A stretch of DNA of 64,000 nt from Avena insularis (GCA_023614405.1 CM042689.1:281301533-281365532), one strand, 5' to 3'; shown: positions 1 to 13,600, numbered from the stretch's first letter. Program-made: numbers and translations. The notes: a model not told the origin generated them from the sequence alone.

Positions 1-3000
1 ACTATTCTATAAAAGAAAAACTAAACTACAATCTTCATCTTCAAATCTGTACCTGCAAGATAAACATTAATAAAACAATAATAATGTTAGAGTTAGTATT
101 ATTTTTTCTCTCAGACATGTCAGTGAAGTGCACTAGACAAATTCATCATTGAGAAATTTATAAAAAGGGGCAAGTTTCACCAATATAAAAGAATCTATCT
201 TTCATAAATTTTAAGCCAAAGGGTCAAATTGACAGCAAGGAGGGGAAAATTCACCAGCCAGGTAAAAGTAATCTGATCAAAGTAACTTCCAAGACCAAAG
301 CATATCCACAAGTGCACAGCAAGCACACAGGCAGGACACACACCAACATGCATGTGATGTGTCATCGACCTCACAAGACCCCAAACTCACAAAACCAAAC
401 ACGGCCGTGGAGGCACTAGTGCATCTCTCCTTTGCTTGCACATAAACAACCAACTTAGACAAAGAGATTACCAAGCACAAACCAAACCACCAAAGATCAA
501 CCAAACATCACCAGGATGGTGATATAAGGAAGGGGAAGGATCAGGTGGACAGCAAGGCCAAGTCCAGGAGCTAGGAGGAGCAGGCTAGCTCAAGGACAAA
601 TCTAGGAGCTAGGAGGAGCAGGCTAGCTCAAGGACAAGCACAGAAGCTCAGCAAAACAAGATCATCATCACCACTTTACTCCACAAACATCAGATTCTGT
701 GGTGAGTTTCATAAAACCTTCACATGATCTAATCATATCATCTAGACAGAAGCATGTGTTGTCTTATAAAACAAACCCTCGAAAAGCACCCAAGTGGGGT
801 GACTCCATCATAGGGATTTTAAACTCTAAAAGCAAACAGCAAAGTACCAGGATCCATCCAGAGCTCAGAGCAACTCATTGCTCTGGTTGTGAAGCTATAT
901 ATTATAATTCAAGCATAAATATAGCTATGATCTAATTTCTAGGCACATCCCTAAAGAAAGGGTGGCACCTTAGAAACTAATCTTTTGGATCCATAGAATG
1001 ATCAAGCCTACTATCATTTTTCTACAAGTTTTGATTCAGAAACAATAGCTGGTACCACTACCAGGACTATCCATATGAATCAACTAGATAAGGTCTGACC
1101 CCCTAAGCCTCATACCAACATCATTGGTCTTAGGGAATTCAGAAAAGAACATCTATGTTTATCTCTCAAAGTCAAGCTTATCTTAAGCTTAAACCAACCG
1201 AATCAATGGATTAGAATCAAACTTGTGTGCCATACCAAAATGGTGTCACAAGAACAATTCTATATAAATCTGGATAAACATCCAATCATCACAGATTCAA
1301 TAAATTAATCTATTAATCATTTTTCTATCAGGAATCATAATGTTTATCTGTACTGTTTGAGATCATGATGAACTCAAACCACATATTAATTTCTAAACCA
1401 ACAGCACTAGGATAGTGATTTCATCACATCATAACCAGCTCCTAGACCATGAATGACAGTGGAAGGTTACCAAGTCGCTAACTTTACCAAGCATGGATTC
1501 CAAAGCAACTATACCATCTGAATCATATGCAAACCAAGCATAAAATCATCTAATAAGCCACCAGAATCATCATAGTTCATCTCAAGCAACAAGTCTCAGG
1601 CCAATAACCATTTAGCATGTTTACAGACCATTCAGACATGATCTAATTCATCCAGTATATGAACAACCACAGGATAAGAACCCTAAATGGATAGAACATA
1701 CTAATCAGAACTAGACAGTAACCAGAGAGGTCACTGCCAACATCCAGCATGGGATGAGCGAGCACAGGGAGCACAAGGGAGGAGGAACAAAACTCACCAA
1801 AGGTCCTCGCTGGAGACTAAAAGAGGAAGCAGAGGGGCCAACGTCCATGGCGGAACGGGGAGCACCCCAGGAGGGGCGCTGCAACCCATACGGCGCTACG
1901 ATAGCGACCCTGACCACACCTAGAGGCGAGGAGCATCACCACGACACGTGACGGCGGCAACAGCACCTCGATCTACGCCAATCCCCAAACCCTAGGGTTC
2001 GGGACAGCATCGATCCATCGCAGGAGAGCCCCAGGCTCGAATCCAGTTGGATAGAAAGGACAAACGTCGACAACCTCCTCACTGCACTAACACGGCGAAC
2101 GGCACCTGGCCATATAAGTGGAATCACCGGCGGCAAGATCGCCGCCACGGGTCGAGGTCAGAGGAGGAGAGGATGAGCTCGAGGGAGAGAGAGGCAGTAA
2201 GGAATGGGATGAGTTGGGCCAAACCCTTCAGGGTGATTATTTTGTCTATGACTAATGGGCCACTAGGGCCCAATAAGTTTAAGCCAGCCCAGAAATCCTT
2301 TCAGGCATGTTTAAATAAAAAGGAAAAGACCAAAATACCCCTGGATTTAATTAAATTCTAGAAAATAAAATAAAAGTCCAAAAATTATAAATAAAATATT
2401 TTTGGATTCACAATAATCCACACTATACAAATAAAATAACATATAAAATTTTAGACATTTAAATTTTTATAGGAATTTTGTAATTTATATATTCCTTATG
2501 GAATTTTACAAAATTATTGAAAGATGATAAAAATAAATAAAAATCACTTTCATTATATATTTATATTGTAGTATTTTTGAAAAATACTAAATAAATATTT
2601 AATAACAATTTTTAATGTATAATTGATAATTCCTAAAAGAATTATTAAATCAATAAAAGACAAATAAAAGGGAAATAAAATAAAATAATTCAATATATGT
2701 GATAAATATTAAAAGGTAATATTTATAAATGCTTTATTATTATTAAAAAGAACCTTATATAATAATAGAGTAAATGCATATCCAATTAAATAATGCATTA
2801 CATTACTTGCATAATCATTTTGCTTCTTTAAATATTGTCCTTACCGGGCAATAATGATGTTTTTGTAGACATAGAAGCTCAAGGTCCAAAGGTAAGCATC
2901 GACTTCACTACCTTGCCATCACAAGGCAAGTTCATCACTTGCTCATGTCCTTTGAAGAGTCTTTATCAAAGTATTTGCAAATTGTGTGTTATCATATATG

Positions 3001-4283
3001 CTATAAAAGAAAGAAAATATTATTTTCACAAATAAAGAAATCATAGATATAATCCTAAGTGATGATATAATGGAGCAATAGAACTTAGGGTTCTAGTTGC
3101 AAATAATGATGATCAAGTAGGGACTTAATAACCCCTGACATCAGTGATTCTAGCACTGTATATTACGCGTTAGCCATGATATTTGGAATGGGACAGAGAA
3201 GTCAGTTGTATCTTCTTCCTCTCGCATGAAGCCAGATGTGCAGGTCGTGACTGTTATCCTCATAACATGCATATTAATTGGTAATGCGTAGAGGATATGC
3301 ACCATATGGGTGGGAACCCTCATTGTCCCACGATAGTTATGGCATCTAACGGTTTGTACAAACCATTACCGTAATTCATTATGTGGGCATGGTGTACACC
3401 AAGGAGGCATGCGATGTCGCGAAGGGGGCAGTGATTGGCTTGGACCAACTACTAGGCCCCACATCATGGAATTATGGACGGGAAAGTACGCCCGGTTGTG
3501 CAACAAGGAGTTGATCTCTCATGGGTAAAGTAACGCACCTCTGTAGAGTGTAAGAACTGTAACTTGTTACTCCCTGTTCCGGGAAGGAGCTACGAACGCG
3601 GCAGGAAAGGAACTCCATGAAAGTTATAGTCAACCTGTGAAGGCTGATTGTCATAGTTTTTCAGAATAAAATCAATCTTTGAAGAAAGATTTACAAAAAT
3701 TGCATAGTGCCAAGGATTTATAATCCGAGGTGGTAGTTAGAGCATCAAACTTCCCACCTTGCATATAATGAACTTGTTGGGTAACGTCGTTACTCATTCT
3801 TTCCTTTGATCCCTTGCTTAGACTCTAAGGATCCTGAAGACGTGCCAATGTATGCAGCTGAATGCCAAGAAGAGGTGTTCTACGAGGAACCTGATCTGTC
3901 CGGAGATGTTGAAGGAGTGGATTACGAAATCCGCTACGGTGTCGATGATAACGAGTCCAACTAAGTATCCTTAGTTAGTAGTAACCAACGGAGCCGAGCA
4001 GCATGAACTCTATAGAATAAGCTGCTAAGCTCAACTCCTAGTCGGAGTTGTTACTTTTAAATTCCGCTGAAACACTTTATATTTTGGTTTGAAAGTTGGA
4101 TCTTTAGGAAGTCTTGAACTTCCGGTATTGTAATAATAATAAGGTGTGTATATTTGTAATATGGACCCGCAATGTTTCTATTGTACCACTCTGAGAGATG
4201 TGATATTTACAAATGGTGTTTTGTGGATGTCATGTCAACGACTATAGTATACTACACATGCAGTGGTATGCTGGGTCACCGCA
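1..4283 (+). repeat. 5' LTR of chromovirus (first ~560 bp missing)
   Basis: Position 1 aligns with 11171 in the 3' LTR, and similarity runs to the CA end at 4283 (GGGTCACCGCA), followed by the PBS. It differs from the 3' LTR mainly by an AT-rich block at about 2459-3107 that is absent from the 3' copy, plus scattered substitutions and short indels. No convincing gene lies inside it; short open frames here are LTR noise. Confidence 0.92.
563..638 (+). repeat. 38-bp tandem duplication inside the 5' LTR
   Basis: Two adjacent 38-bp units (563-600 and 601-638) differ at one or two bases and share the core GGAGCTAGGAGGAGCAGGCT. The same pair is at 11744-11819 in the 3' LTR, so the duplication predates this insertion. 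Confidence 0.9.
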
Positions 4284-4285
4284 GT

Positions 4286-4297
4286 TGGTATCAGAGC
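4286..4297 (+). other. Primer binding site, initiator tRNA-Met type
   Basis: TGGTATCAGAGC starts two bases after the 5' LTR end. This is the standard plant PBS complementary to the 3' end of initiator methionine tRNA, and it fixes the LTR boundary and the plus-strand orientation. Confidence 0.93.
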
Positions 4298-4500
4298 AAA
4301 TTGCTTTGATCTTAGGTTGGAAACCTAGTAAATGGTATTACCTGTAGAAAAGTTTATCAACAATAAAGAATTCTCTAAAAGTAATATAATGGGTAATCAA
4401 ATGAGAATATTCCGTTATATATTTTAGTGCGATAATTCTTTGTTATGATGCAATATATTATTGGATACTAATCAAAATTATTTTTCTGATATACAGAGAT

Positions 4501-5745
4501 ATGGCACCAAAGTTTCCAAAACAGACTTTGGTAAAGAAAGAGGAGACTCTTGATGATTATCAAGGATCATTTACAGACCAACTTCGTCAACTTTTAAAGC
4601 TCTTTAGTTGTCCAACTAGAATTATAGTGAACACTATCACTTACCTTGATGGCCGGATGTTATCCAAGTACCGTGTGAGTATCCAACTTCCAGAGAAGCT
4701 TGGATTATATCATGATCTACCTATAGGAGAAGGTAGGAGTCATTTAGCAGCATATCATGTTGCTGTTGTGGAGGCGATAGCTAATATCCGGGAGCAGAAA
4801 ACCAAGGAGTTAGAAGGTAGCACATTCTTTGTGATACCTCATTATTCTATAGACTCGGAGCCTATACTGGATCATCTTACTTTGGTTAAGAAGCATCCTA
4901 AGTTAGCTTCCAAGTTTATGGATAGATATTGAACACTCGTTGCGTCTTTTTATATGACACATCAAGTGATTGTCGAAGATAAAAATGATATGTTAGAGGA
5001 TCTAACTGATCCGGAAAGGAGGAAGCAGTTAGCATTCCAGTTAGAGAAGGAAGCAAGTAGTAGTGCAACACCTATCTTTAAGGATATACCTATAGATCCT
5101 GAATCTTTTATACCATATCCTTATTCACCAAGACCTGAACCTATACATGATCCTACTATGGATGTGAGGTATGCAGTACCACAGGGCTCAGAGGATGGTT
5201 CTGACTTAGAACTTCCTATTGAGAATTCGCATGGTTGGAGGATGGGATCATATAATGGATCTCATGAACACTAGATGTCCACAGATGGTTCTGACAGAAA
5301 TGTTGGACAATCTAGTTGGATGGGTGTAAGGATGAACCCTAATAACAGAAGTAGAAATACCATGTCAATAGATAACGAGGATGAAGAAGAAGATCCTGAG
5401 GAGAGAGTGTTTGAATCATCAACATCTTCTCAAAACCCAGGGAATATACATTATCCAGTGTTTAACTATCTTGCCCAAGAGAGCACCTGGGAAGTAGCAG
5501 GATCTGCGTATCCTGTTGACAACTCAAGAAATGAAGCTCGGGAGATGCAGGCTGGAGATAATGTTGAATATGTTTCTGAAGACTTTTTAGCTGAGCTGGA
5601 GGGAGTCAATATGCTCAGGTTGAGTAATGACTCAAGTCCTGACACTTCAGATACAGAGTATGTTCCTTCTGGAAGGCCATATGTTCCACAAATCGTACGA
5701 TTTAACAACACGTCATCACGGTTGGACATCAGGCATGTACGATGA
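4501..5745 (+). pseudogene. Extra ORF upstream of gag, unknown function, broken by two stops
   Basis: One continuous frame of 415 codons including the last stop, from ATG 4501 to 5745. It is interrupted by TGA at 4930-4932 and TAG at 5272-5274; the three open pieces are exactly in register. The N-terminal 143 residues look like a compact folded domain with basic and hydrophobic residues (segments DGRMLSKYRVSIQLPEKLGL and EGRSHLAAYHVAVVEAIANI). The rest is acidic, Pro/Ser-rich and probably disordered (EDEEEDPEE near 5380). I see no retroviral motif, zinc knuckle or membrane segment. It ends about 290 bp before the gag ATG, in the same direction, so it is either a separate 5' cistron or a leader protein. 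I do not recognise the family. That it was a real gene is inferred from its length and codon-like composition. Confidence 0.65.
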
Positions 5746-6036
5746 GCGTAGTTACTACTACAAGGAGGCAACTAGTTAGTACTATTAAGTACCGTGTATT
5801 GTACTCCAAGAAATAAGTTAGTGAGATGAGTGAGGTAGTTTTGTGATTATACCTATATGGTATATGTTGTAATGACTTTGTATTGTTATAATAGTATGTA
5901 AAAGATGTGAAATGCATATTTGGATTTTTTTTTGGATCTTCATTGTGTGACTAGTTCTGTGCATAAAGTCGAGCTTAGAACACATGTGCATGATGTAAAT
6001 ATGAGTAATATCTTTATGTTGCAGGACTAGAGGGTC

Positions 6037-7230
6037 ATGGATACGGGTGTAGAAATGGAAACTAAGCAGCAGCGGATGGAGCAAGAGGCCAAGGAAAAGG
6101 CCGATGCAGATGCAGCAAACCAAGAAGCATTACCACCACCACCACCAATGAGGCCGTTAATGGAGCAGAACTTTATGCAATGCATGCAAATGATGCAAGA
6201 GACCCGGAACAAGTTTATGGAAGAGTTGCTGGGGCAAGCAAATCAGAGGGCACCTGAAGGTGGAGGAGTGAGTCTATCTGATTTCTAGAATGCAAGACCG
6301 TTACCTGTTGCATCAGGTCCTAAACCTATGGATGCAGAAGACTGGCTAGCTGATACTGAAAGGAAGCTGAAAACTGTAGGTTGCAATGATGAGGAGAAAT
6401 TGAGGTATGCAACTCATCTTTTGACTGGACATGTAGCATCATGGTGGGAAAATCAGTTGGCCATGCAACCACCAGGAAGGGAGTTTACCTGGGAAGAGTT
6501 CAAGCAGAGATTCCGTGAATATCATGTTCCGGAAAGTGTTATGGAGTTGAGGCGGAGAGAATTTGAGGAGCTTCAGCAAGGATATACGAGTGTCATGAAG
6601 TACATCCGGGAGTTTAGTCAACTGTCTCGCTATGCTGAGGAGGATGTCAACACTGAAGAGAAGCGGAAGAAGCATTTCCTGCGTGGATTAAATCCATTTG
6701 TGTGGATGCAGCTAAGATTAGCCAATAAGCAAACTTATCAGCAGTTATTGGATGCAGCCATTACTTTTGAAGATGACTACAAGAATGTCCAAGAGGACCG
6801 GAGGAAGAGAGCCAAGAAGGAAACCAAGAGAATTCAGGCAAGCAAACCTAAACCCAACCTGGAGTTCAAACCTCGGAATAGGAATTATGGCAACAATAAC
6901 AACAACAATAACAAGGGTAGTGGTGGAAATCAATCCAATCCGAGAAAGAATGTTATTTGTAACAATTGTGGAATTCCAGGGCATTTCCAGAGGGAATGCA
7001 AAAAGCATGTAGTGATTTGTTATGGTTGTGGTCGGAAGGGGCATATCAAGCCAGATTGTCCGAGCAAACCACCAGGAGGTTGGCCTACCAAGGGAGGAGG
7101 ACAAGCCAGTGGAGGAAATGGACAACCCAATAAAGGAGGAAATAATGGCAAGAACAACAATGGCAAGAGGAACCGACCTACCGGGAAACTGAACTGTGCA
7201 ACCCTCGAGGAGGTGGATAATTCGGAGCAT
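6037..7230 (+). pseudogene. gag: gag (capsid and nucleocapsid), one in-frame stop
   Basis: Structural protein that packages element RNA in the cytoplasm. ATG 6037 opens a frame stopped by TAG at 6286-6288 and reopening in register at ATG 6328. The capsid-like retrotransposon Gag domain covers about 6340-6780 (motif [11 protein letters not shown], then [14 protein letters not shown]). It is followed by a basic, Asn-rich linker and two CCHC zinc knuckles: [14 protein letters not shown] from 6958 and [14 protein letters not shown] from 7018. Gag is fused in frame to protease and RT with no frameshift signal, as in many chromoviruses. The TAG sits where a Gln codon would need one C-to-T change. 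Confidence 0.9.
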
Positions 7231-9030
7231 GCAGTGATAGGTATGCTAAATATCCTTACCAATCCCGACAAAGTTCTATTTGATACTAGTGCAACTACTT
7301 CATTCATTTCTAAAGCATTTTGTGATAAGTTTGGGATTAGAAGGGCAACATTAGAAAGTCCTATGACCGTAGTTACGGCAGGAGGAAATGTGATTATACG
7401 CCACATAAAACAAGATCAGGTTATCTCGATCTGTGGTTGTACATATTTCGCAGACCTTTATGTGATTCCTTTGAAGGGAATTGCAGTAGTGTTGGGAATG
7501 GATTGGATGATGGAACACGGAGCTCACATAAATTGTGAGGAGAAAACTGTCTCAATCAAAACTCCAAGTGGAGCAAGGATAATTTACCAAGCAGATAAGC
7601 ACAGTCATATCATGGTGGATCTACAGTTGAACTCAATGAAAGAGGTCAAATTGGAAGAGATTCCTATAATAAATGAATTCCAAGATGTTTTTCCAGCAGA
7701 GCTACCAGGAATGCCACCAGACCGAGAGATAGAATTCACTATTGACCTAATTCCTGGTACAACACCAATAGCTCAAGCACCATATAAGATGGGACCCAAA
7801 GAGTTGAAAGAACTCAAAGAGCAAATTGATGAGTTAGCTAGAAAAGGATTTATTCAGGAAAGTGTATCCCCATGGGGAACACCAGTAATCTTTGTGGATA
7901 AGAGAGATGGTGGAAGAAGAATGTGTGGGGATTATAGAAATCTGAACAACGTGACTATCAAGAATAAGTATCCTTTACCAAGAATTCAAGATTTGTTTGA
8001 TCAAGTGAAAGGATCTAGAGTATTTTCAAAGATCGATTTAAGATCTGGATACCATCAAATAAAAATCAAACCGGAAGATGTTCCAAAAATAGTATTTGTC
8101 TCAAGATATGGACACCATGAGTATCTGGTAGTACCATTTGGTTTGACCAATGCACCGGCAATATTCATGAATTTGATGAACAAGATCTTCATGCCATATT
8201 TGGAGAAGTTTGTCATAGTCTTTATTGATGATATTTTGATATATTCCAAGGATAAGGAAGAGCATGCTGATCATTTGAGAATAGCATTGCAGACTTTAAG
8301 AGAACACAAGCTTTATGCTAAGTTCAGTAAGTGTGAATTTTGGCTTGATAAGGTAGAATTCCTTGGTCATGTGATCAGTAAAGATGGAATTGCTGTAAAT
8401 CCATCTAAGGTTCGGTCAGTACTAGAGTGGACTGCACCGACCAATGTGAAGCAAATTCGGGGTTTCTTAGGAATGGCTGGTTATTATCGGAGATTCTTTG
8501 AAGGTTTCTCCAAAATAGCCGGACCAATGCCCAAATTATTAAGGAATAATACACCATTCAAGTGGGATGAGAAATGTCAGGCAAGTTTTCAAGTGTTGAA
8601 GACTAGATTAACCACAGCTCCAATCTTAGCAGTTCCTAAAACAGGGGAGGACTTCACAGTATACTGTGATGCGTCTAAAGAAGGTTTGGGTTGTGTATTA
8701 ATGCAAGATCGGAAAGTGATTGCTTATGGTTCAAGACAACTGAAACCACATGAAGTCAACTATCCAACTCATGATTTAGAGTTAACAGCAGTAGTTTTTG
8801 CGCTGAAAGGATGGAGGCATTTTCTTTATGGATCCAGATGTGAGTTATACACTGACCATAAAAGTCTCAAATATTTCTTCACTCAAAAGGAATTGAATAT
8901 GAGACAGAAGCGTTGGTTGGAACTAATCAAGGATTATGATTTAACAATCAACTACACCCCAGGGAAAGCAAATGTTGTAGCAGATGCTTTAAGCAGAAAG
9001 AGTGCTGATATTCAGCCTAGTAATCGGGAG
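7231..9030 (+). pseudogene. pol: pol: protease, reverse transcriptase, RNase H
   Basis: Enzymes that mature the polyprotein and copy element RNA into DNA. The protease region has LFDTSATTS with the catalytic triplet at 7282-7290: DTS instead of the usual D-S/T-G. RT follows at about 7860-8400, with [23 protein letters not shown] and the active-site FIDDIL at 8221-8238, so both metal-binding Asp are kept. RNase H runs about 8650-9000 (DASKEG, then [10 protein letters not shown]). The frame is continuous with the second part of gag (6328-9489). RT and RNase H look intact; the protease does not. Domains were assigned by motif reading. Confidence 0.92.
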
Positions 9031-10636
9031 TTACCAAAAGAGTTAAAAATGGACTTGGAAAGATTAGAACTTCAATTTATTAAAACAGAGGTTCTTAGAG
9101 GATTAGCTACTATGCAGGTAGTTGCAGAGCAAGACAGTGATCTTAAACAAGAAATTTTTAGACATCAAGCAGAAGATCCTTTCATTGCTGAGGAAATTCG
9201 GAGGATATCTCTAGGGCAAAAATCAATTTTTTGCCTTGGGGATTATGGGTCTTTATGGTTTCAAGACCGTCTATGTGTTCTAGATGTGACGGAGATTAGA
9301 GATGTCATACTGAGAGAAGCACATGATACTCCATATTCTATACATCCAGGGAGTACTAAGATGTATATGGATTTGAAAGAACTATTCTGGTGGAATAACA
9401 TGAAGAGAGATATTGCTAAATATGTATCTGAATGCCATACTTGTCAAAGGGTGAAGGCTGAACATCAAAGTCTAGCAGGACCATTATAACCCTTGGAAAT
9501 TCCTGAATGGAAGTGGGAGGAAATAGGTATGGACTTCATCACAGGATTGCCCATGACACCAAAAAGGAAGGATATGATATGGGTAATTGTGGACAGACTC
9601 ACTAAGAGTGCACATTTTATTCCGGTGAATCAAAAAGATAATGCCGAGAAGTTAGTTGAAGTATATGTCAAAGAGATAGTAAGTAACATGGAGTACCCAA
9701 AAAGGTCGTAACTGATAGGGGATCAGTGTTTACTTCAGCATTTTGGAAGCAATTGCATGAAGCACTTGGTTCAAAGTTAGATTTTAGCACAGCATATCAT
9801 CCTGAGACAGGAGGTCAAACTGAAAGAACAAATCAAATACTAGAAGACATGTTAAGGGTGCACTAGATTTTGGAGGAACATGGGAAGATCATCTACCATT
9901 GGAAGAATTTTCTTATAACAATAGCTATCAGAGTAGTCTGAAGGAAGCTCCATACCAAGTTTTGTGTGGAAGGAAGTGTAGATCACCAATATGTTGGTAT
10001 GAGCCTGGAAGCAGCAAAGAATTTGCGCCAGATTATATCAAAGAAAGACAAGGTATCATTGATAAGATAAGGGATAGACTGAAAATAGCCCAAAGCAGGC
10101 AGAAAAGTTATGTGGATCAAAGTCGAAGATCATGGCATCCAGAAGTGGGAGATATGGTCTATTTGAAAGTAAGTCCAATGAAAGGGGTGAAAAGATTTGG
10201 AGTTAAAGGAAAATTAAGTCCAAGATACATCGTACCATTCAAGATACTGAGTCAAAACAGAACTATAGCTTATGCTTTAGAGTTACCATCAAGATTGGCT
10301 CAAGTGCATAATGTTTTCCATGTATCACAACTTCATAAATGTTTGAAAGCTCCAGATGTTGCAATCACACACCAAGAGATAGAACTACAAGTAGACCTGA
10401 CCTATATTGAAAAACCTTGTAAGATACTGGAAGAAAACTGGAAAAGATTTAGGAACAGAGCAATCAAATATTGCAAGGTACGGTGGGAACATCACCCTGA
10501 AAGGGAAGCCACGTGGGAAAAAGAAGAGGATTTAAGGAACGCCTATCCAGAACTATTCAGGTACATCTCCACAAACTTGGGGACAAAGTTTAATTTAAGA
10601 GGGGAAGTCTGTAACATCCCAGCATTTAGGAACTAA
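9031..10636 (+). pseudogene. pol: integrase plus chromodomain-like tail, multiply broken
   Basis: Integrase joins the cDNA to host DNA. The HHCC zinc-binding segment lies at about 9320-9470 (HPGSTKMY then CHTC). TAA at 9487-9489 follows, then the catalytic core. First Asp is in GMDFITGLP near 9530. Second Asp is in VVTDRG, with GAT at 9714, reached only after a frameshift at about 9700-9705. Glu is in QTERTNQ, GAA at 9822. A second frameshift lies near 9856-9860. The last open stretch runs 9860-10636. Its end, about 10400-10560, has YIEKPCKILEEN, VRWEHH and EATWEKEEDL, a chromodomain-like arrangement used by chromoviruses for targeting (family knowledge). The stop codon falls 27 bp inside the 3' LTR. 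Confidence 0.88.
10597..10609 (+). other. Polypurine tract of chromovirus
   Basis: AAGAGGGGAAGTC abuts the 3' LTR start TGTAACATCCC. A purine-rich primer for plus-strand synthesis is expected exactly here. Confidence 0.85.
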
Positions 10637-13600
10637 TGAAGGGTAGATTTAGGAATATGGAATGTTGCATGCATTCATCTTTGAAAATGTGGGTAAAATT
10701 TTCGCCAAATAAAAACCTAAAGTGATCAAGTTTCTTTCATACTTTGAGATTAGGTTTAGTCTTAAAGGATGATTGCAATAGACTTTGTTGTGATCTTTGA
10801 GGAATTAAGTGTTTTTAAAGTGAAATTGAATTTTAAACTTGAGAGAGTTTGAATTATAATTCAAATGAATGAGGAATAAGTTTTGAATCTTAATTTAATT
10901 AAGAGTTTAATATTACAACTTAAATTCTATCTAAAGAAAAACAATAAAGAATATGAAAACTTATTTCGTATTATCAATATATAAACAAGTTACAAAATTG
11001 TAACTTATTGAAATCATCCACACACTTCACAAAAGCAAATAAATAAAGAATAAGAATATTCTTTATTAATAATAATGTAATCTTTATTACAGAAGAATAA
11101 AATGAAGATTACAAGATAATAAAATGAAAATTACAAAAGAATAAGAAGATTACATTGGATTATTCTCAGAACTATTCTATAAAAGAAAACTAAACTACAA
11201 TCTTCATCTTCAAATCACTGCAAGATAAACATTAATAAAACAATAATAATGTTAGAGTTAGTATTATTTTTTCTCTCAGACATGTCAGTGAAGTGCACTA
11301 GACAAATTCATCATTGAGAAATTTATAAAAAGGGGCAAGTTTCACCAATATAAAAGAATCTATCTTTCATAAATTTTAAGCCAAAGGGTCAAATTGACAG
11401 CAAGGAGGGGAAAATTCACCAGCCAGGTAAAAGTAATCTGATCAAAGTAACTTCCAAGACCAAAGCATATCCACAAGTGCACAGCAAGCACACAGGCAGG
11501 ACACACACCAACATGCATGTGATGTGTCACAAATTTCACAAAGACAGCCCCAAACTCACAAAACCATCAGCACAGCCGTGGAGAGGCACTAGTGCATCTC
11601 TCCACTGCTTGCACATAAGAACAGCCAGCTTAGACAGTAGATTACCAAGCACAACAGCCAAACCAAACCACCAAAGATCAACCAAACATCACCAGGATGG
11701 TGACATAAGGAAGGGGAAGGATCAGGTGGACAGCAAGGCCAAGTCCAGGAGCTAGGAGGAGCAGGCTAGCTCAAGGACAAATCTAGGAGCTAGGAGGAGC
11801 AGGCTAGCTCAAGGACAAGCACAGAAGCTCAGCAAAACAAGATCATCATCACCACTTTACTCCACAAACATCAGATTCTGTGGTGAGTTTCATAAAACCT
11901 TCACATGATCTAATCATATCATCTAGACAGAAGCATGTGTTGTCTTATAAAACAAACCCTCGAAAAGCACCCAAGTGGGGTGACTCCATCATAGGGATTT
12001 TAAACTCTAAAAGCAAACAAAGAAAGTACTGTGATCCATCCAGAGCTCAGAGCAACTCATTGCTCTGGTTGTGAAGCTATATATTATAATTCAAGCATAA
12101 ATATAGCTATGATCTAATTTCTAGGCACATCCCTAAAGAAAGGGTGGCACCTTAGAAACTAATCTTTTGGATCCATAGAATGATCAAGCCTACTATCATT
12201 TTTCTACAAGTTTTGATTCAGAAACAATAGCTGGTACCACTACCAGGACTGTCTATATGAATCAACTAGATAAGGTCTGAACCCCTAAGCCTCAGACCAA
12301 CATCATTGGTCTTAGGGAATTCAGAAAAGAATATCTATGTTTATCTCTCAAAGTCAAGCTTGTCTTAAGCTTAAACCAACCCAATCAATGGATTAGAATC
12401 AAACTTGTGTGCCATACCAAAATGGTGTCACAAGAACAATTCTATATAAATCTAGATAAACATCCAATCATCATAGATTCAACAAATTAATCTATTAATC
12501 ATTTTCCTATCAGGAATCATAATGTTTATCTGTACTGTTTGAGATCATGATGAACTCAAACCACATATTAATTTCTAAGCCAACAGCACTAGGACAGTGA
12601 TTTCATCACATCATAACCATGCTCCTAAACCATGAAATGACAGTGGAAGGTTACCAAGTCACTAACTTTACCAAGCATGGATTCCAAAGCAACTATACCA
12701 TCTGAATCATATGCAAACCAAGCATAAAATCATCTAATAAGCCACCAGAATCATCATAGTTCATCTCAAGCAACAAGTCTCAGGCCAATAACCATTTAGC
12801 ATGTTTACAGACCATTAAGACATGATCTAATTCATCCAGTATATGAACAACCACAGGATAAGAACCCTATTTGGATAGAACATACTAATTAGAACCAGAC
12901 AGTAACCAGAGCGGTCACTGCCAACATCCAGCATGGGATGAGCGAGCACAGGGAGCATAAGGGGAGAGGAACAAAACTCACCAAAGGTCCTCGCTGGAGA
13001 CTAGAAGAGGAAGCAGAGGGGCCGACGTCCATGGCGGCACGGGGAGCACCCCAGGAGGGGCACTACATCCCATACGGCGCCACGGCAGCGACCCTGACCA
13101 CGCCTAGAGGCGAGGAGCATCACCACGACGCGTGATGGCGGCAGTAGCACCTGGATCCACGCCAATCCCCAAACCCTAGGGTTCGGGACGGCATCAATCC
13201 ATCGCAGGAGAGTCCCAGGCTCAAATCTAGTTGGATAGAAAAGACAAGCGTTGTTGACAACCCTCTGTTGCACCACGGCAGCGACCAGAACGGCCCATGG
13301 CGATGGGAATCGTCTGTGGCGGCATCACCGGCCATGGGGTCGAGGTCAGAGGAGGAGAGGAGGAGCTCGAGGGAGAGAGAGGCAGTGAGGAATGGGCTGA
13401 GTTGGGCCAAACCCTTCAGTGTGATTATTTTGTCTATGACTAATGGGCCACTAGGGCCCAATAAGTTTAAGCCAGCCCAGAAATCCTTTCAGGCCTGTTT
13501 AAATAAAAAGGAAAAGACCAAAATACCCCTGGACTTAATTAAATTCTAGAAAATAAAATAGAAGTCCAAAAATTATAAATAAAATATTTTTGGATTCACA

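Noticed and set aside
1754..2361. Open frames in the chromovirus LTR (also at 12938-13549)
   Set aside because: They overlap on both strands in GC-rich LTR sequence; stops and frames shift between the two LTR copies.
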